Shown piece after piece: positions 23,409 to 31,036 of a DNA stretch of 39,087 nt. Made by a program: the position numbers and the translations under genes. The notes under the pieces are model-generated. The model was not told the DNA's origin. It saw only the letters and a list, made by a program, of their open reading frames with translations, and made no database searches. This DNA comes from Sphingomonadaceae bacterium (GTDB lineage: Bacteria; Pseudomonadota; Alphaproteobacteria; Sphingomonadales; Sphingomonadaceae). The DNA is taken from NCBI GenBank assembly GCA_020847445.1, contig JADLBY010000135.1, positions 1 through 39,087 on the forward strand, read 5' to 3'. Numbering within the stretch: the first letter of the stretch is position 1; each line of letters opens with the position of its first letter.

Positions 23409-23999
23409 ATGCGAACGATTCTCAATAAAAAGCCGCCATTCTGGGCGCTGCTTGCGCTTCCCGCGATCCTGCTTGTCACCCGTTGGTGGCAGGGGCGGAT
23501 CGACAGCATGGATATGCTCCATCCCACCGGCGAATGGGCCGCGCGGTTGATGATTGTCGCCATCGCGCTCAGCCCGCTGCTGTCCATCCTTGGGCCCAGG
23601 GCATGGCTCAACTGGCTGGTCGTCCGGCGCCGGGCGATCGGTGTCGCCGCCTTTGCCTATGCGCTGCTGCACCTGATTTTCTACCTGATCGATATGGGCA
23701 ATCTGGATGATATCCTCGCCGAATGGCTGGCACCCGGCATCTGGACCGGCTGGGCGGCTTTCGCGCTGATGCTGCCTTTGGCGGTGACCAGCAACGACGC
23801 GTCGATGCGCAGGTTGAAGGCAGGGTGGAAGCGTGTGCAGCGGCTGGTCTATCCGGCCGCGATGCTGACTCTGTTGCACTGGATATGGGTGCATAACAGC
23901 CTGTCCGGCGCGCTGGCCCATTTTGTGCCGCTGGGCCTGCTGCTGCTCGTGCGGTTTGTCAGAAAGCCCCTTTCCCAAATGAAACCCCAAGGAGTTTAA
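23409..23999 (+). CDS. MsrQ/YedZ-like haem-binding membrane protein
   Basis: This is a 196-residue integral membrane protein of the ferric-reductase-like transmembrane family. MsrQ is the haem b subunit that passes electrons from the quinone pool to the periplasmic methionine sulfoxide reductase MsrP. It has six predicted helices and conserved His in AYALLHLIFYLIDMG and TLLHWIWVHN, with HPTGEWAARLMIVAIALSP at the second helix. I chose ATG 23409; the frame opens at a TTG at 23373. No msrP lies beside it. Instead a PepSY protein follows after a two-base gap, with its AAGGAG inside the end of this gene. The electron acceptor is therefore open. Confidence 0.88.
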   Translation: MRTILNKKPPFWALLALPAILLVTRWWQGRIDSMDMLHPTGEWAARLMIVAIALSPLLSILGPRAWLNWLVVRRRAIGVAAFAYALLHLIFYLIDMGNLDDILAEWLAPGIWTGWAAFALMLPLAVTSNDASMRRLKAGWKRVQRLVYPAAMLTLLHWIWVHNSLSGALAHFVPLGLLLLVRFVRKPLSQMKPQGV

Positions 24000-24001
24000 A
24001 T

Positions 24002-24319
24002 ATGCGTAAACTGATTCCGGTTGCGGCGGCCTTCGCGGCTATGACAGCCATATTGCCATCGACCCCGGCTTTGGCCACCGGCGTGATGAAGTGCAAGGCC
24101 GGCCCGCCATCGGGCTGGAAATCCCAGGATGTGCTCAAGGCGAAACTGGTCAAGGAAGGCTGGACCGTGCGCAAATCCAAAGTCGATGGCGGCTGTTACG
24201 AAGTCTATGGCACCACCCCCGAAGGCGACCGGGTTGAGGCCTATTTCCATCCGGTCACGCTCGAAAAGCTCTATGTTGCGCGGCGTGGGCAGGTGCTGTT
24301 CCGCAAGCCCGGCTATTAA
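24002..24319 (+). CDS. small periplasmic PepSY-domain protein
   Basis: This is a 105-residue protein with a signal peptide (MRKLIPVAAAFAAMTAILPSTPALA). The mature part of about 80 residues is a single PepSY-like unit. It has GWKSQDVLKAKLVKEGWTVRKSKVDGGCYEVYG, then PEGDRVEAYFHPVTLEKLY. Two Cys (MKCKAG and GGCYEV) could pair. PepSY domains are often linked to protease inhibition or to membrane redox proteins. It starts two bases after the msrQ-like gene with a perfect AAGGAG, so the two are co-expressed, which suggests it works with the haem protein. Function is not established. Confidence 0.82.
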   Translation: MRKLIPVAAAFAAMTAILPSTPALATGVMKCKAGPPSGWKSQDVLKAKLVKEGWTVRKSKVDGGCYEVYGTTPEGDRVEAYFHPVTLEKLYVARRGQVLFRKPGY

Positions 24320-24326
24320 TCAGGCG

Positions 24327-24354
24327 TTGACAAACCCGGGGGCGCGCTTAAACG
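24327..24354 (+). promoter_or_regulatory. candidate promoter of the serC operon
   Basis: TTGACA at 24327-24332 is a perfect -35 box. Sixteen bases later lies TAAACG (24349-24354), a weak -10. Transcription would begin about 24360, so the transcript would start with the structured leader. An alternative is that the start is further upstream and the CCCGG/CCGGG hairpin (24335-24364) belongs to the RNA. Confidence 0.45.
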
Positions 24355-24359
24355 CGGCT

Positions 24360-24412
24360 CCGGGCCACGCGGTCCCAACGCCGCGCGTGCTCTCTGCAAG
24401 GAGAAGCATTAC
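24360..24412 (+). ncRNA. serC leader RNA (cis-regulatory, hides the ribosome binding site)
   Basis: The region before serC matches the serC leader motif known from alphaproteobacteria, whose last stem overlaps the serC ribosome binding site. A first hairpin pairs GCGG (24369-24372) with CCGC (24381-24384). The final hairpin pairs TGCT (24388-24391) with AGCA (24405-24408), and CTCT (24392-24395) with GGAG (24400-24403). It has a GCAA tetraloop and one bulged A. AGGAG (24399-24403) is inside it, ten bases before the ATG. CAC (24366-24368) could pair with GTG (24387-24389), which would compete with the final stem and offers a switch. The ligand or regulator is unknown. Confidence 0.68.
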
Positions 24413-25540
24413 ATGACTGAACTACCCAAGCCGCAGGGCAAGCCTGCGCGTCCCTTTTTCTCTTCCGGTCCCTGCGCAAAGCCGCCGGGCTGGGCCCCCG
24501 AAAAACTCGCTACGCAATCGCTCGGTCGTTCGCACCGGGCAAAGATCGGCAAGTCGCGCCTCGCATATTGCATCGATCTGATGCGTGAAGTGCTGCAGCT
24601 GCCCGATACGCACCGCATCGGCATCGTGCCGGGTTCGGATACCGGCGCCTTTGAAATGGCGATGTGGACGATGCTTGGGGCGCGCGGCGTGACCGCGCTG
24701 GCATGGGAAAGTTTCGGCGAAGGCTGGGTAACCGATGCGGTCAAGCAGCTTAAGCTCGAACCCCGGGTGCACCGCGCCGATTATGGCCAGTTGCCCGATC
24801 TCGACAAGGTCGACTGGGCCGACGACGTGCTGTTCACCTGGAACGGCACCACCAGCGGCGTGCGCGTTCCTGATGGCGAATGGATCCCCGACGACCGCGA
24901 AGGCCTGTCCTTTGCCGACGCGACCAGCGCGGTTTTCGCCTATGATATTCCCTGGGCGAAGATCGATGTCGCCACCTTCAGCTGGCAGAAAGTACTCGGC
25001 GGGGAGGGCGCGCACGGCGTGCTGATCCTCGGCCCCCGTGCCGTCCAGCGCCTCGAGGAATATACCCCCGCATGGCCGCTGCCCAAGGTGTTCCGCCTGA
25101 TGTCAAAGGGCGCACTGGCAGAAGGCGTGTTCAAGGGCGAGACGATCAATACGCCGTCGATGCTCGCGGTCGAAGATGCCATTTTCGCGCTCGAATGGGC
25201 GAAGGGGCTCGGCGGCCTCACGGGTTTGCAGGCGCGCAGCAACGCAAATGCGCATGCGCTCGACAAGATCGTTGCCGAACGGGCCTGGCTGTCGCATCTG
25301 GCGGTTGACAGCGGCACCCGTTCGAAAACCAGCGTCTGCCTGTCGGTCGAGGGCGCCGATGCGGATTTCATCAAGAAATTCGCGGGTCTGCTCGAAGCCG
25401 AAGGGGCTGCCTTTGATATTGCCGGATACCGCGATGCTCCGCCGGGGCTGCGCATCTGGTGCGGCGCGACCGTCGACACCGCCGATATCGAGGCGCTCGG
25501 GCCGTGGCTCGACTGGGCTTTCGAGACGCTCAACAGCTAA
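24413..25540 (+). CDS. serC: phosphoserine aminotransferase
   Basis: This is the PLP enzyme of serine synthesis, interconverting 3-phosphohydroxypyruvate and phosphoserine with glutamate. The 375-residue protein is of the alphaproteobacterial/archaeal-like SerC type, shown by RPFFSSGPCAKPPGWAPE, LGRSHRAKIGKSRL and GIVPGSDTGAFEMAMW. The PLP lysine is Lys193 in FSWQKVLGGEGAHG, and TWNGTTSGVRVPDGEW is the family's cofactor pocket. It heads the serC-serA operon. Its start is controlled by the leader hairpin that covers AGGAG. A repeat-rich gap of 134 bases separates it from serA. Confidence 0.96.
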   Translation: MTELPKPQGKPARPFFSSGPCAKPPGWAPEKLATQSLGRSHRAKIGKSRLAYCIDLMREVLQLPDTHRIGIVPGSDTGAFEMAMWTMLGARGVTALAWESFGEGWVTDAVKQLKLEPRVHRADYGQLPDLDKVDWADDVLFTWNGTTSGVRVPDGEWIPDDREGLSFADATSAVFAYDIPWAKIDVATFSWQKVLGGEGAHGVLILGPRAVQRLEEYTPAWPLPKVFRLMSKGALAEGVFKGETINTPSMLAVEDAIFALEWAKGLGGLTGLQARSNANAHALDKIVAERAWLSHLAVDSGTRSKTSVCLSVEGADADFIKKFAGLLEAEGAAFDIAGYRDAPPGLRIWCGATVDTADIEALGPWLDWAFETLNS

Positions 25541-25562
25541 TTTCCATGCCGCCAGCATTGTC

Positions 25563-25646
25563 ATTTCCGCGAAAGCGGGAATCCATGGTCTGACAGGCTG
25601 GTTCAAATCGACAGTTCAGACCATGGACCCTCGATCAGATCGGGGG
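25563..25646. repeat. hairpin repeats between serC and serA
   Basis: Three structures lie in the serC-serA gap. ATTTCCGC-GAAA-GCGGGAAT (25563-25582) is a REP-like hairpin with a GNRA loop. TCCATGGTCTGA (25582-25593) and TCAGACCATGGA (25616-25627) are a perfect 12-bp inverted repeat around 22 bases. CCCTCGAT/ATCGGGGG (25628-25646) is a third hairpin with one T-G pair. Together they could weaken transcription into serA or protect the serC message. Confidence 0.7.
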
Positions 25647-25674
25647 TGACTCTGACAGGAAACGGAATTTTGAA

Positions 25675-27258
25675 ATGACCAAACCCAAAGTACTCATCTC
25701 TGACAAGATGGACCCCAATGCCGCCCTGATCTTTCAGGAACGTGGCTGCGACGTCGATGTCATCACCGGGCAGACGCCCGAGCAACTGAAAGAAATTATC
25801 GGCCAATATGATGGTCTTGCAATTCGCAGTTCATCGAAAGTCACAAAAGAAATCCTCGATGCGGCAACCAATTTGAAGGTTGTCGGTCGCGCCGGAATCG
25901 GCGTTGACAATGTCGACATCCCCGCCGCTTCGGCCAAGGGGGTTGTGGTGATGAACACGCCGTTCGGCAATTCGATCACCACCGCCGAACATGCCATCGC
26001 GCTGATGTTCGCACTCGCGCGCCAGCTGCCCGAAGCGAACGAGCAGACGCAGGCGGGCAAATGGCCCAAAAACGACTTCATGGGGGTCGAGGTGACCGGC
26101 AAGACGCTGGGCCTGATCGGGGCGGGCAATATCGGCAGCATCGTTGCCAGCCGTGCGCTCGGCCTGAAAATGAAGGTCGTCGCCTTCGATCCCTTCCTCA
26201 CCCCCGAACGTGCGATCGAAATGGGCGTCGAAAAGGCCGATCTCGACACGCTGTTCGCCAAGGCCGATTTCATCACGCTGCACACGCCGCTGACCGATCA
26301 GACGCGCAACGTGCTGAGCCGCGAAAATATCGCCAAATGCAAAAAGGGCGTGCGCATCATCAACTGCGCGCGCGGCGGGCTGGTTGACGAGGTTGCGCTC
26401 AAAGAAGCTCTCGACAGCGGCCATGTCGCCGGGGCCGCGCTCGACGTGTTCGAAACCGAACCCGCGAAGGATAGCCCGCTGTTCGGCACCCCCAACTTCA
26501 TCTGCACCCCGCATCTGGGCGCATCGACCAACGAAGCCCAGGTCAATGTCGCGCTGCAGGTGGCCGAGCAGATGGCCGATTATCTGGTCAATGGCGGCGT
26601 CACCAACGCGCTCAACATGCCCAGCCTGAGTGCGGAAGAAGCGCCGAAGCTGAAACCCTATATGGCGCTGGCGCAGCAGCTTGGTTCGCTGATCGGCCAG
26701 CTTTCGCACGGTGACCTGACCCAGATCAGCATCGAGGTGGAAGGGGCAGCGGCCGAACTCAATATCAAGCCGATCACCGCTGCGGTGCTGGCGGGCTTCA
26801 TGCGCCGCTTTTCCGATGCGGTGAACATGGTCAACGCACCCTATCTCGCCAAGGAGCGCGGCTTTGACGTGCGCGAAATCCGCCATGACCGCGAGGGCGA
26901 TTACCACACGCTGGTCCGTGTGTCGGTGAAAACCGATATTGGAGAGCGTTCGGTCGCCGGAACGATTTTCAGCAACGGCACGCCGCGCCTGGTCGAACTG
27001 TTCGGCGTCAAGGTGGAGGCCGATCTCGAAGGCAATATGCTCTATATCGTCAATCAGGATGCGCCCGGCTTTATCGGCCGTCTGGGAACGACGCTGGGCG
27101 AAGCCGACATCAATATCGGCACCTTCCACCTCGGCCGCCAGGAAGCCGGTGGCGTGGCGGTGCTGCTGCTCTCGGTCGATACGCCCGTGCCGGCCGCCGT
27201 GCTGGAGGCGATCCACAGCCTGCCGGGCGTGAAGCGCGCGATGGCGTTGCGCTTCTGA
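25675..27258 (+). CDS. serA: D-3-phosphoglycerate dehydrogenase
   Basis: This is the first enzyme of serine synthesis, oxidising 3-phosphoglycerate to phosphohydroxypyruvate with NAD. The 527-residue protein is the long type (as in Mycobacterium and plants). The catalytic and nucleotide-binding domains have VGRAGIGVDNVDIPAAS, TLGLIGAGNIGSIVASRAL, catalytic Arg233 (INCARGGLVDE), a Glu in DVFETEPAKD and a His in CTPHLGAST. An intervening domain (about 315-450) follows, then a C-terminal ACT domain (about 455-527, MLYIVNQDAPGFIGRLGTTL), usually a serine sensor. It is downstream of serC in the expected operon. GGAATTTTGAA precedes the ATG. Confidence 0.97.
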   Translation: MTKPKVLISDKMDPNAALIFQERGCDVDVITGQTPEQLKEIIGQYDGLAIRSSSKVTKEILDAATNLKVVGRAGIGVDNVDIPAASAKGVVVMNTPFGNSITTAEHAIALMFALARQLPEANEQTQAGKWPKNDFMGVEVTGKTLGLIGAGNIGSIVASRALGLKMKVVAFDPFLTPERAIEMGVEKADLDTLFAKADFITLHTPLTDQTRNVLSRENIAKCKKGVRIINCARGGLVDEVALKEALDSGHVAGAALDVFETEPAKDSPLFGTPNFICTPHLGASTNEAQVNVALQVAEQMADYLVNGGVTNALNMPSLSAEEAPKLKPYMALAQQLGSLIGQLSHGDLTQISIEVEGAAAELNIKPITAAVLAGFMRRFSDAVNMVNAPYLAKERGFDVREIRHDREGDYHTLVRVSVKTDIGERSVAGTIFSNGTPRLVELFGVKVEADLEGNMLYIVNQDAPGFIGRLGTTLGEADINIGTFHLGRQEAGGVAVLLLSVDTPVPAAVLEAIHSLPGVKRAMALRF

Positions 27259-27302
27259 ATTTTAATGTCTGCCGAAGCAACAACGGATCGAAAAATTCAC
27301 TT

Positions 27303-27373
27303 CGTCATCCTGAACTTGTTTCAGGATAACGAAATACCGTGGCGCGTTATCCCGAAACAAGTTCGGGATGACG
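27303..27373. repeat. paired hairpin repeat with compensatory differences
   Basis: Two 29-base arms (27303-27331 and 27345-27373) are inverted copies, 27 of 29 identical after reverse complementation. Each arm is itself a hairpin: ATCCTGAA-CTTGT-TTCAGGAT (27307-27327) and ATCCCGAA-ACAAG-TTCGGGAT (27349-27369). The two differences are a T-A pair in one and a C-G pair in the other, so pairing is kept. This looks like a CGTCATCC-type dispersed element, placed between serA and hisZ. Confidence 0.85.
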
Positions 27374-27469
27374 ATGATAGGTGAAGGTCTTCAATCCTTA
27401 ATCCTGCGGCGCTTCGGGTGACATCATTTCAAGGTTCCATCCCGCACCGACCTTCCTTAAAGCGACACC

Positions 27470-28531
27470 ATGACCAACAGCCTGCTTCCCACCGGATTTC
27501 GCGATCGCCTGCCGCCCGAGGCCGATGCCTCGGCGCGGCTGGTGCGTGCGATCCTCGATACGGCGGCGAGCCACGGCTATGAACGTGTGCAGGCACCACT
27601 CGCCGAATATGAGGCCAGCCTGACGGGCAGCCTTGGCACCTCGGCGCGCGATCTGTTGCGTTTCGTCGATCCGGTGTCGGGTGAGACGATGGCGGTGCGC
27701 AGCGACATAACCGGGCAGATCGGCCGTATCGCGTCGACCCGCATGGGCCACCATCCGCGCCCGGTTCGCCTCTCTTACGGCGGCCCGGTGGTGAAACTGC
27801 GCGCGACGCAGTTGCGCCCCGAACGCGAAATGATGCAGGTGGGGGCCGAACTGATCGGCCTCGACAGCGTGGCAGCGGCAACCGAAGTGGTTACCGTTGC
27901 CATAGAGGGGCTGAAGGCGGCGGGGGTTCGCGACATCACGCTCGACCTGACGATGCCCGATCTACTCGATGCGCTGAAGCCCGAAGGCGATCTGGGAGGG
28001 TTGAAGGCCGCGCTGGATGCCAAGGATGCAGGCGCGGTTCCTGCGGCCCTGGCACCGCTGATTGCGGCTGCGGGGGCTTTGCCCGACGCGCTGGAACGGA
28101 TGCGCGCGTTCGACGGCGAGGGCAGGCTGAAAGACCGGCTCGATGCGATCGAGGCGATCGCCGCCGCCGTGCCCGCCGATATCCGCGTCACGCTCGATCC
28201 GACCGAGCGGCACGGCTTTGAATATCAGACCTGGTTCGGCTTCTCGCTCTTTTCCGCGCACGCCTCGGGCGAGATCGGGCGCGGCGGTGCCTATCGCATC
28301 GGCGGCGAGCCCGCGATCGGCTTTTCCGCCTATATCGACCCGCTGATCGATTCGGGGCTTGCACAGGGGGAGCGGCGGCGCCTGTTCCTGCCTATCGGCA
28401 CGATGCCGCAAAAGGCCGCCAGTCTGCGGACCGAAGGTTGGGTCACGGTCGCGCAGCTGACCGAGGACGACAGCGCCGAGGCGCAGATCTGCACCCATGT
28501 GCTGCGCGAAGGGCGACCCGAGCCGCTTTGA
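27470..28531 (+). CDS. hisZ: ATP phosphoribosyltransferase regulatory subunit
   Basis: HisZ is a catalytically inactive class II histidyl-tRNA synthetase-like protein that binds short-form HisG and allows feedback control by histidine. The 353-residue protein has LLPTGFRDRLPPEADASARLVRA and ERVQAPLAEYEASL at the N-terminus. RFVDPVSGETMAVRSDITGQIGRIAS is the motif 2-like region, and AAYR-type FSAHASGEIGRGGAYRIGG stands near the C-terminus. It is shorter than a synthetase and lacks an anticodon-binding domain. No hisG follows, so hisG must be elsewhere. The gap from serA holds the paired hairpin repeat. No strong Shine-Dalgarno is visible. Confidence 0.93.
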   Translation: MTNSLLPTGFRDRLPPEADASARLVRAILDTAASHGYERVQAPLAEYEASLTGSLGTSARDLLRFVDPVSGETMAVRSDITGQIGRIASTRMGHHPRPVRLSYGGPVVKLRATQLRPEREMMQVGAELIGLDSVAAATEVVTVAIEGLKAAGVRDITLDLTMPDLLDALKPEGDLGGLKAALDAKDAGAVPAALAPLIAAAGALPDALERMRAFDGEGRLKDRLDAIEAIAAAVPADIRVTLDPTERHGFEYQTWFGFSLFSAHASGEIGRGGAYRIGGEPAIGFSAYIDPLIDSGLAQGERRRLFLPIGTMPQKAASLRTEGWVTVAQLTEDDSAEAQICTHVLREGRPEPL

Positions 28532-28540
28532 AGCCGGGCG

Positions 28541-29593
28541 CTACCGCCCAAACAGACGCTTCAGCCAGGCGTCGACCACCGGCGTTGCCGGATAGGATGG
28601 ATCGCCCAGCCTGCGGTTGATTTCGCCATGGCCCTGCAGGCCCTTGCCGTTGAAGGCGTTGAGCTGAACCCTGCTTCCGCCCTTGCGCAACGCCGTTGCC
28701 AGCGCCTCTGACTGGCGTTTACCGTCGGCGCGCTCGACATGGAGGATCAGGAATTCGGGCACATTGGGGCCCTGCGCCTGCCAATAGGGCGACAGCGCCT
28801 TTTGCCGGTCCGCATCGGTGCCAAAGGCCTGCACATAGGTGTCCTTCATGATTCGCGCGCCGTCGCGCATTTGCGCAGGCACATCATAGGCGGCCCCGTC
28901 GATGGGAATGACGCCCGACAGATCGTCCATATCGAGCCCTGCACCGCGCAGATATTGCGGATCGCTGCCCACCAGTGCGGAGAGGTGCGCGCCCGCGCTA
29001 TGCCCCATCAGCACGACATGCGATCGATCGATCCCGAACTTTTCGGCATTTTTCAGCAGATAGGCGATGGCTGCGGCCACGTCGGCCGCCTGCTGTTCGA
29101 CGGTTGCGGCGGGAACCAGCCGGTAGTTGACCGACGCCATATGATAGCCAAGCCCGGTATAATGCGTCACCTTGTCGCTGCCCGTGGCATTGCGCTTGTC
29201 CCCGCGCTTCCAGCCTCCGCCATGGATGAAGATGAGCAGGGGCGCGCGTGCCGAACCGGTCTTGGCCCTGTAGAAATCCAGCGTCTGCAGCGCGTCGTGG
29301 CCATAGGCATGTTCGACGCCACCCAATGCCGTATATTTCCGGTCGTTGGCAGGGTTGGCCGTACGGGCGTCGTTGCCAAGGCGCGCTTTCACCCGCTCCA
29401 TGATTTGCCCTGAGCATTGTTCCGACAGCTCGCCGCTTTTCGATTGCAGGCATTCGCGCATCTTGCCGCGATCCGTCCCGCATAGGTCCACCAGTTCGCG
29501 GCGGCATTCGCGGCTCAATTTTTCGCCGCGTTGTGCCTGACAGGCGGCGGCCACCAGCGCGATTGTCGAGGCGGCGAATATCCAGTTGCGCAT
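28541..29593 (-). CDS. lipoprotein esterase with N-terminal Cys-rich (GLG1-like) repeat
   Basis: This is a 350-residue precursor with a lipoprotein-like signal ([18 protein letters not shown], Cys18). Residues 30-60 hold Cys30, Cys38, Cys48 and Cys60 in [14 protein letters not shown] and ELSEQC. This pattern resembles the Cys-rich repeat of GLG1/Cys_rich_FGFR. A hormone-sensitive-lipase/BD-FAE-type esterase domain follows: oxyanion HGGGW (124-128), nucleophile Ser199 in MGHSAGAH, probable Asp290 and His322. It should therefore be an envelope-anchored carboxylesterase. It faces hisZ convergently and shares a 150-base divergent region with purA. Substrate unknown. Confidence 0.88.
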   Translation of the reverse strand: MRNWIFAASTIALVAAACQAQRGEKLSRECRRELVDLCGTDRGKMRECLQSKSGELSEQCSGQIMERVKARLGNDARTANPANDRKYTALGGVEHAYGHDALQTLDFYRAKTGSARAPLLIFIHGGGWKRGDKRNATGSDKVTHYTGLGYHMASVNYRLVPAATVEQQAADVAAAIAYLLKNAEKFGIDRSHVVLMGHSAGAHLSALVGSDPQYLRGAGLDMDDLSGVIPIDGAAYDVPAQMRDGARIMKDTYVQAFGTDADRQKALSPYWQAQGPNVPEFLILHVERADGKRQSEALATALRKGGSRVQLNAFNGKGLQGHGEINRRLGDPSYPATPVVDAWLKRLFGR

Positions 29594-29660
29594 CTATTGC
29601 CCTTTCGGCTTTCTTTGGGGTGGACTGAAAGCGTCCATCGTCATAACGGGGCCTACGGCG

Positions 29661-29741
29661 AATCCCTTCGCGGAAAATCCCTTCTGCGCAGAAAAAGGCC
29701 ACCATGCCTGACAAAAGGCATGTGTTGTTTCGGGAAACCCG
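29661..29741 (+). promoter_or_regulatory. structured region before purA (candidate leader)
   Basis: Two copies of AATCCCTTC (29661-29669 and 29676-29684) lie 15 bases apart. A 12-base palindrome TTCTGCGCAGAA (29682-29693) follows. CATGCCT-GACAAA-AGGCATG (29703-29722) is a 7-bp hairpin. CGGG-AAA-CCCG (29731-29741) is a small hairpin ending two bases before the purA ATG at 29744. It contains the only purine run that could serve as a ribosome binding site. This could regulate purA, but no known RNA family is recognised. Confidence 0.4.
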
Positions 29742-29743
29742 TA

Positions 29744-31033
29744 ATGGCAAATGTAACCGTAATCGGCGCCCAGTGGGGCGACGAAGGCAAAGGCAAGATT
29801 GTCGACTGGCTTGCAAGCCGCGCCGACGCCGTGGTCCGCTTTCAGGGTGGGCACAATGCCGGGCACACTTTGGTGGTCGGCGATCAGACATATAAATTAT
29901 CGCTGCTGCCCTCCGGCATCGTCACCGGCACGCTGTCGATCGTCGGCAATGGCGTGGTGCTCGACCCGTGGCACCTGAAAGCGGAAATCGAAAAGCTCGA
30001 AGGGCAGGGCGTTGTCATCAACACCGGGAATTTTGCCATTGCTGACAATTGCCCGCTGATCCTGCCGATCCACCGCGATCTGGACGGGCTGCGCGAGGCT
30101 GCGGCCGGATCGGGCAAGATCGGCACAACCGGTCGCGGCATCGGCCCTGCCTATGAAGACAAGGTCGGCAGGCGGGCGATCCGTGTGTGTGATCTTGCGC
30201 ATCTCGACGCGCTTGACGCGCAACTCGACCGCCTCTGCGCGCACCATGATGCGCTGCGCGCCGGTTTCGGCGAGCCACCCGTTGATCGCGAACGGCTGCT
30301 CAATGATCTGCGCGAAATTGCGCCTTTCGTGCTGCAATATGCCCAGCCGGTGTGGAAGCGCCTGAAAAAGGTGCGCAAGGCGGGCGCGCGCATCCTGTTC
30401 GAAGGCGCGCAGGGCGTGCTGCTCGATGTCGATCATGGCACCTATCCTTTCGTCACCAGCTCGAACACCGTCAGCGGCACTGCGGCAGCGGGTTCGGGGC
30501 TTGGCCCCAACGCTGCCGGTTTCGTGCTGGGTATCGTCAAGGCCTATACCACCCGTGTCGGCTCGGGCCCGTTCCCGACCGAACTGGAAGACGCGACCGG
30601 CCAGCGATTGGGTGAGCGAGGCCATGAATTCGGCACCGTTACCGGACGCAAGCGGCGCTGCGGCTGGTTCGACGCGGTGCTCGTGCGGCAAAGTTGTGCG
30701 GTTTCGGGTGTGACCGGTATCGCGCTCACCAAATTGGATGTGCTCGACGGGTTCGAGACGATCCGCATCTGCACCGGCTATCGCCTTGACGGCAAGATCC
30801 TCGATTACCTGCCGACGCACGCAGCCGATCAGGCCAATGTCGAGCCAATTTATGAAGAAATGCCCGGCTGGCAGGAAACCACGGCCGGCGCGCGCAGCTG
30901 GGCCGATCTGCCCGCGCAGGCGATCAAATATGTCCAGCGCATCCAGGAACTGATCGAGACCCCGGTGGCGCTTGTCAGCACCTCGCCCGAACGCGAGGAC
31001 ACCATCCTGGTGCGCGATCCCTTCGCGGACTGA
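29744..31033 (+). CDS. purA: adenylosuccinate synthetase
   Basis: This enzyme makes adenylosuccinate from IMP, aspartate and GTP, the first committed step to AMP. The 429-residue protein has the P-loop-like [17 protein letters not shown] with Asp13, and GGHNAGHTL with His41. Further signatures are [39 protein letters not shown] and [14 protein letters not shown]. The open frame begins at 29531, but ATG 29744 is certain from homology. It closes the serC-serA-hisZ-purA neighbourhood that I recall from sphingomonads. The stop lies three bases from the stop of the convergent dehalogenase. Confidence 0.97.
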   Translation: MANVTVIGAQWGDEGKGKIVDWLASRADAVVRFQGGHNAGHTLVVGDQTYKLSLLPSGIVTGTLSIVGNGVVLDPWHLKAEIEKLEGQGVVINTGNFAIADNCPLILPIHRDLDGLREAAAGSGKIGTTGRGIGPAYEDKVGRRAIRVCDLAHLDALDAQLDRLCAHHDALRAGFGEPPVDRERLLNDLREIAPFVLQYAQPVWKRLKKVRKAGARILFEGAQGVLLDVDHGTYPFVTSSNTVSGTAAAGSGLGPNAAGFVLGIVKAYTTRVGSGPFPTELEDATGQRLGERGHEFGTVTGRKRRCGWFDAVLVRQSCAVSGVTGIALTKLDVLDGFETIRICTGYRLDGKILDYLPTHAADQANVEPIYEEMPGWQETTAGARSWADLPAQAIKYVQRIQELIETPVALVSTSPEREDTILVRDPFAD

Positions 31034-31036
31034 GGC

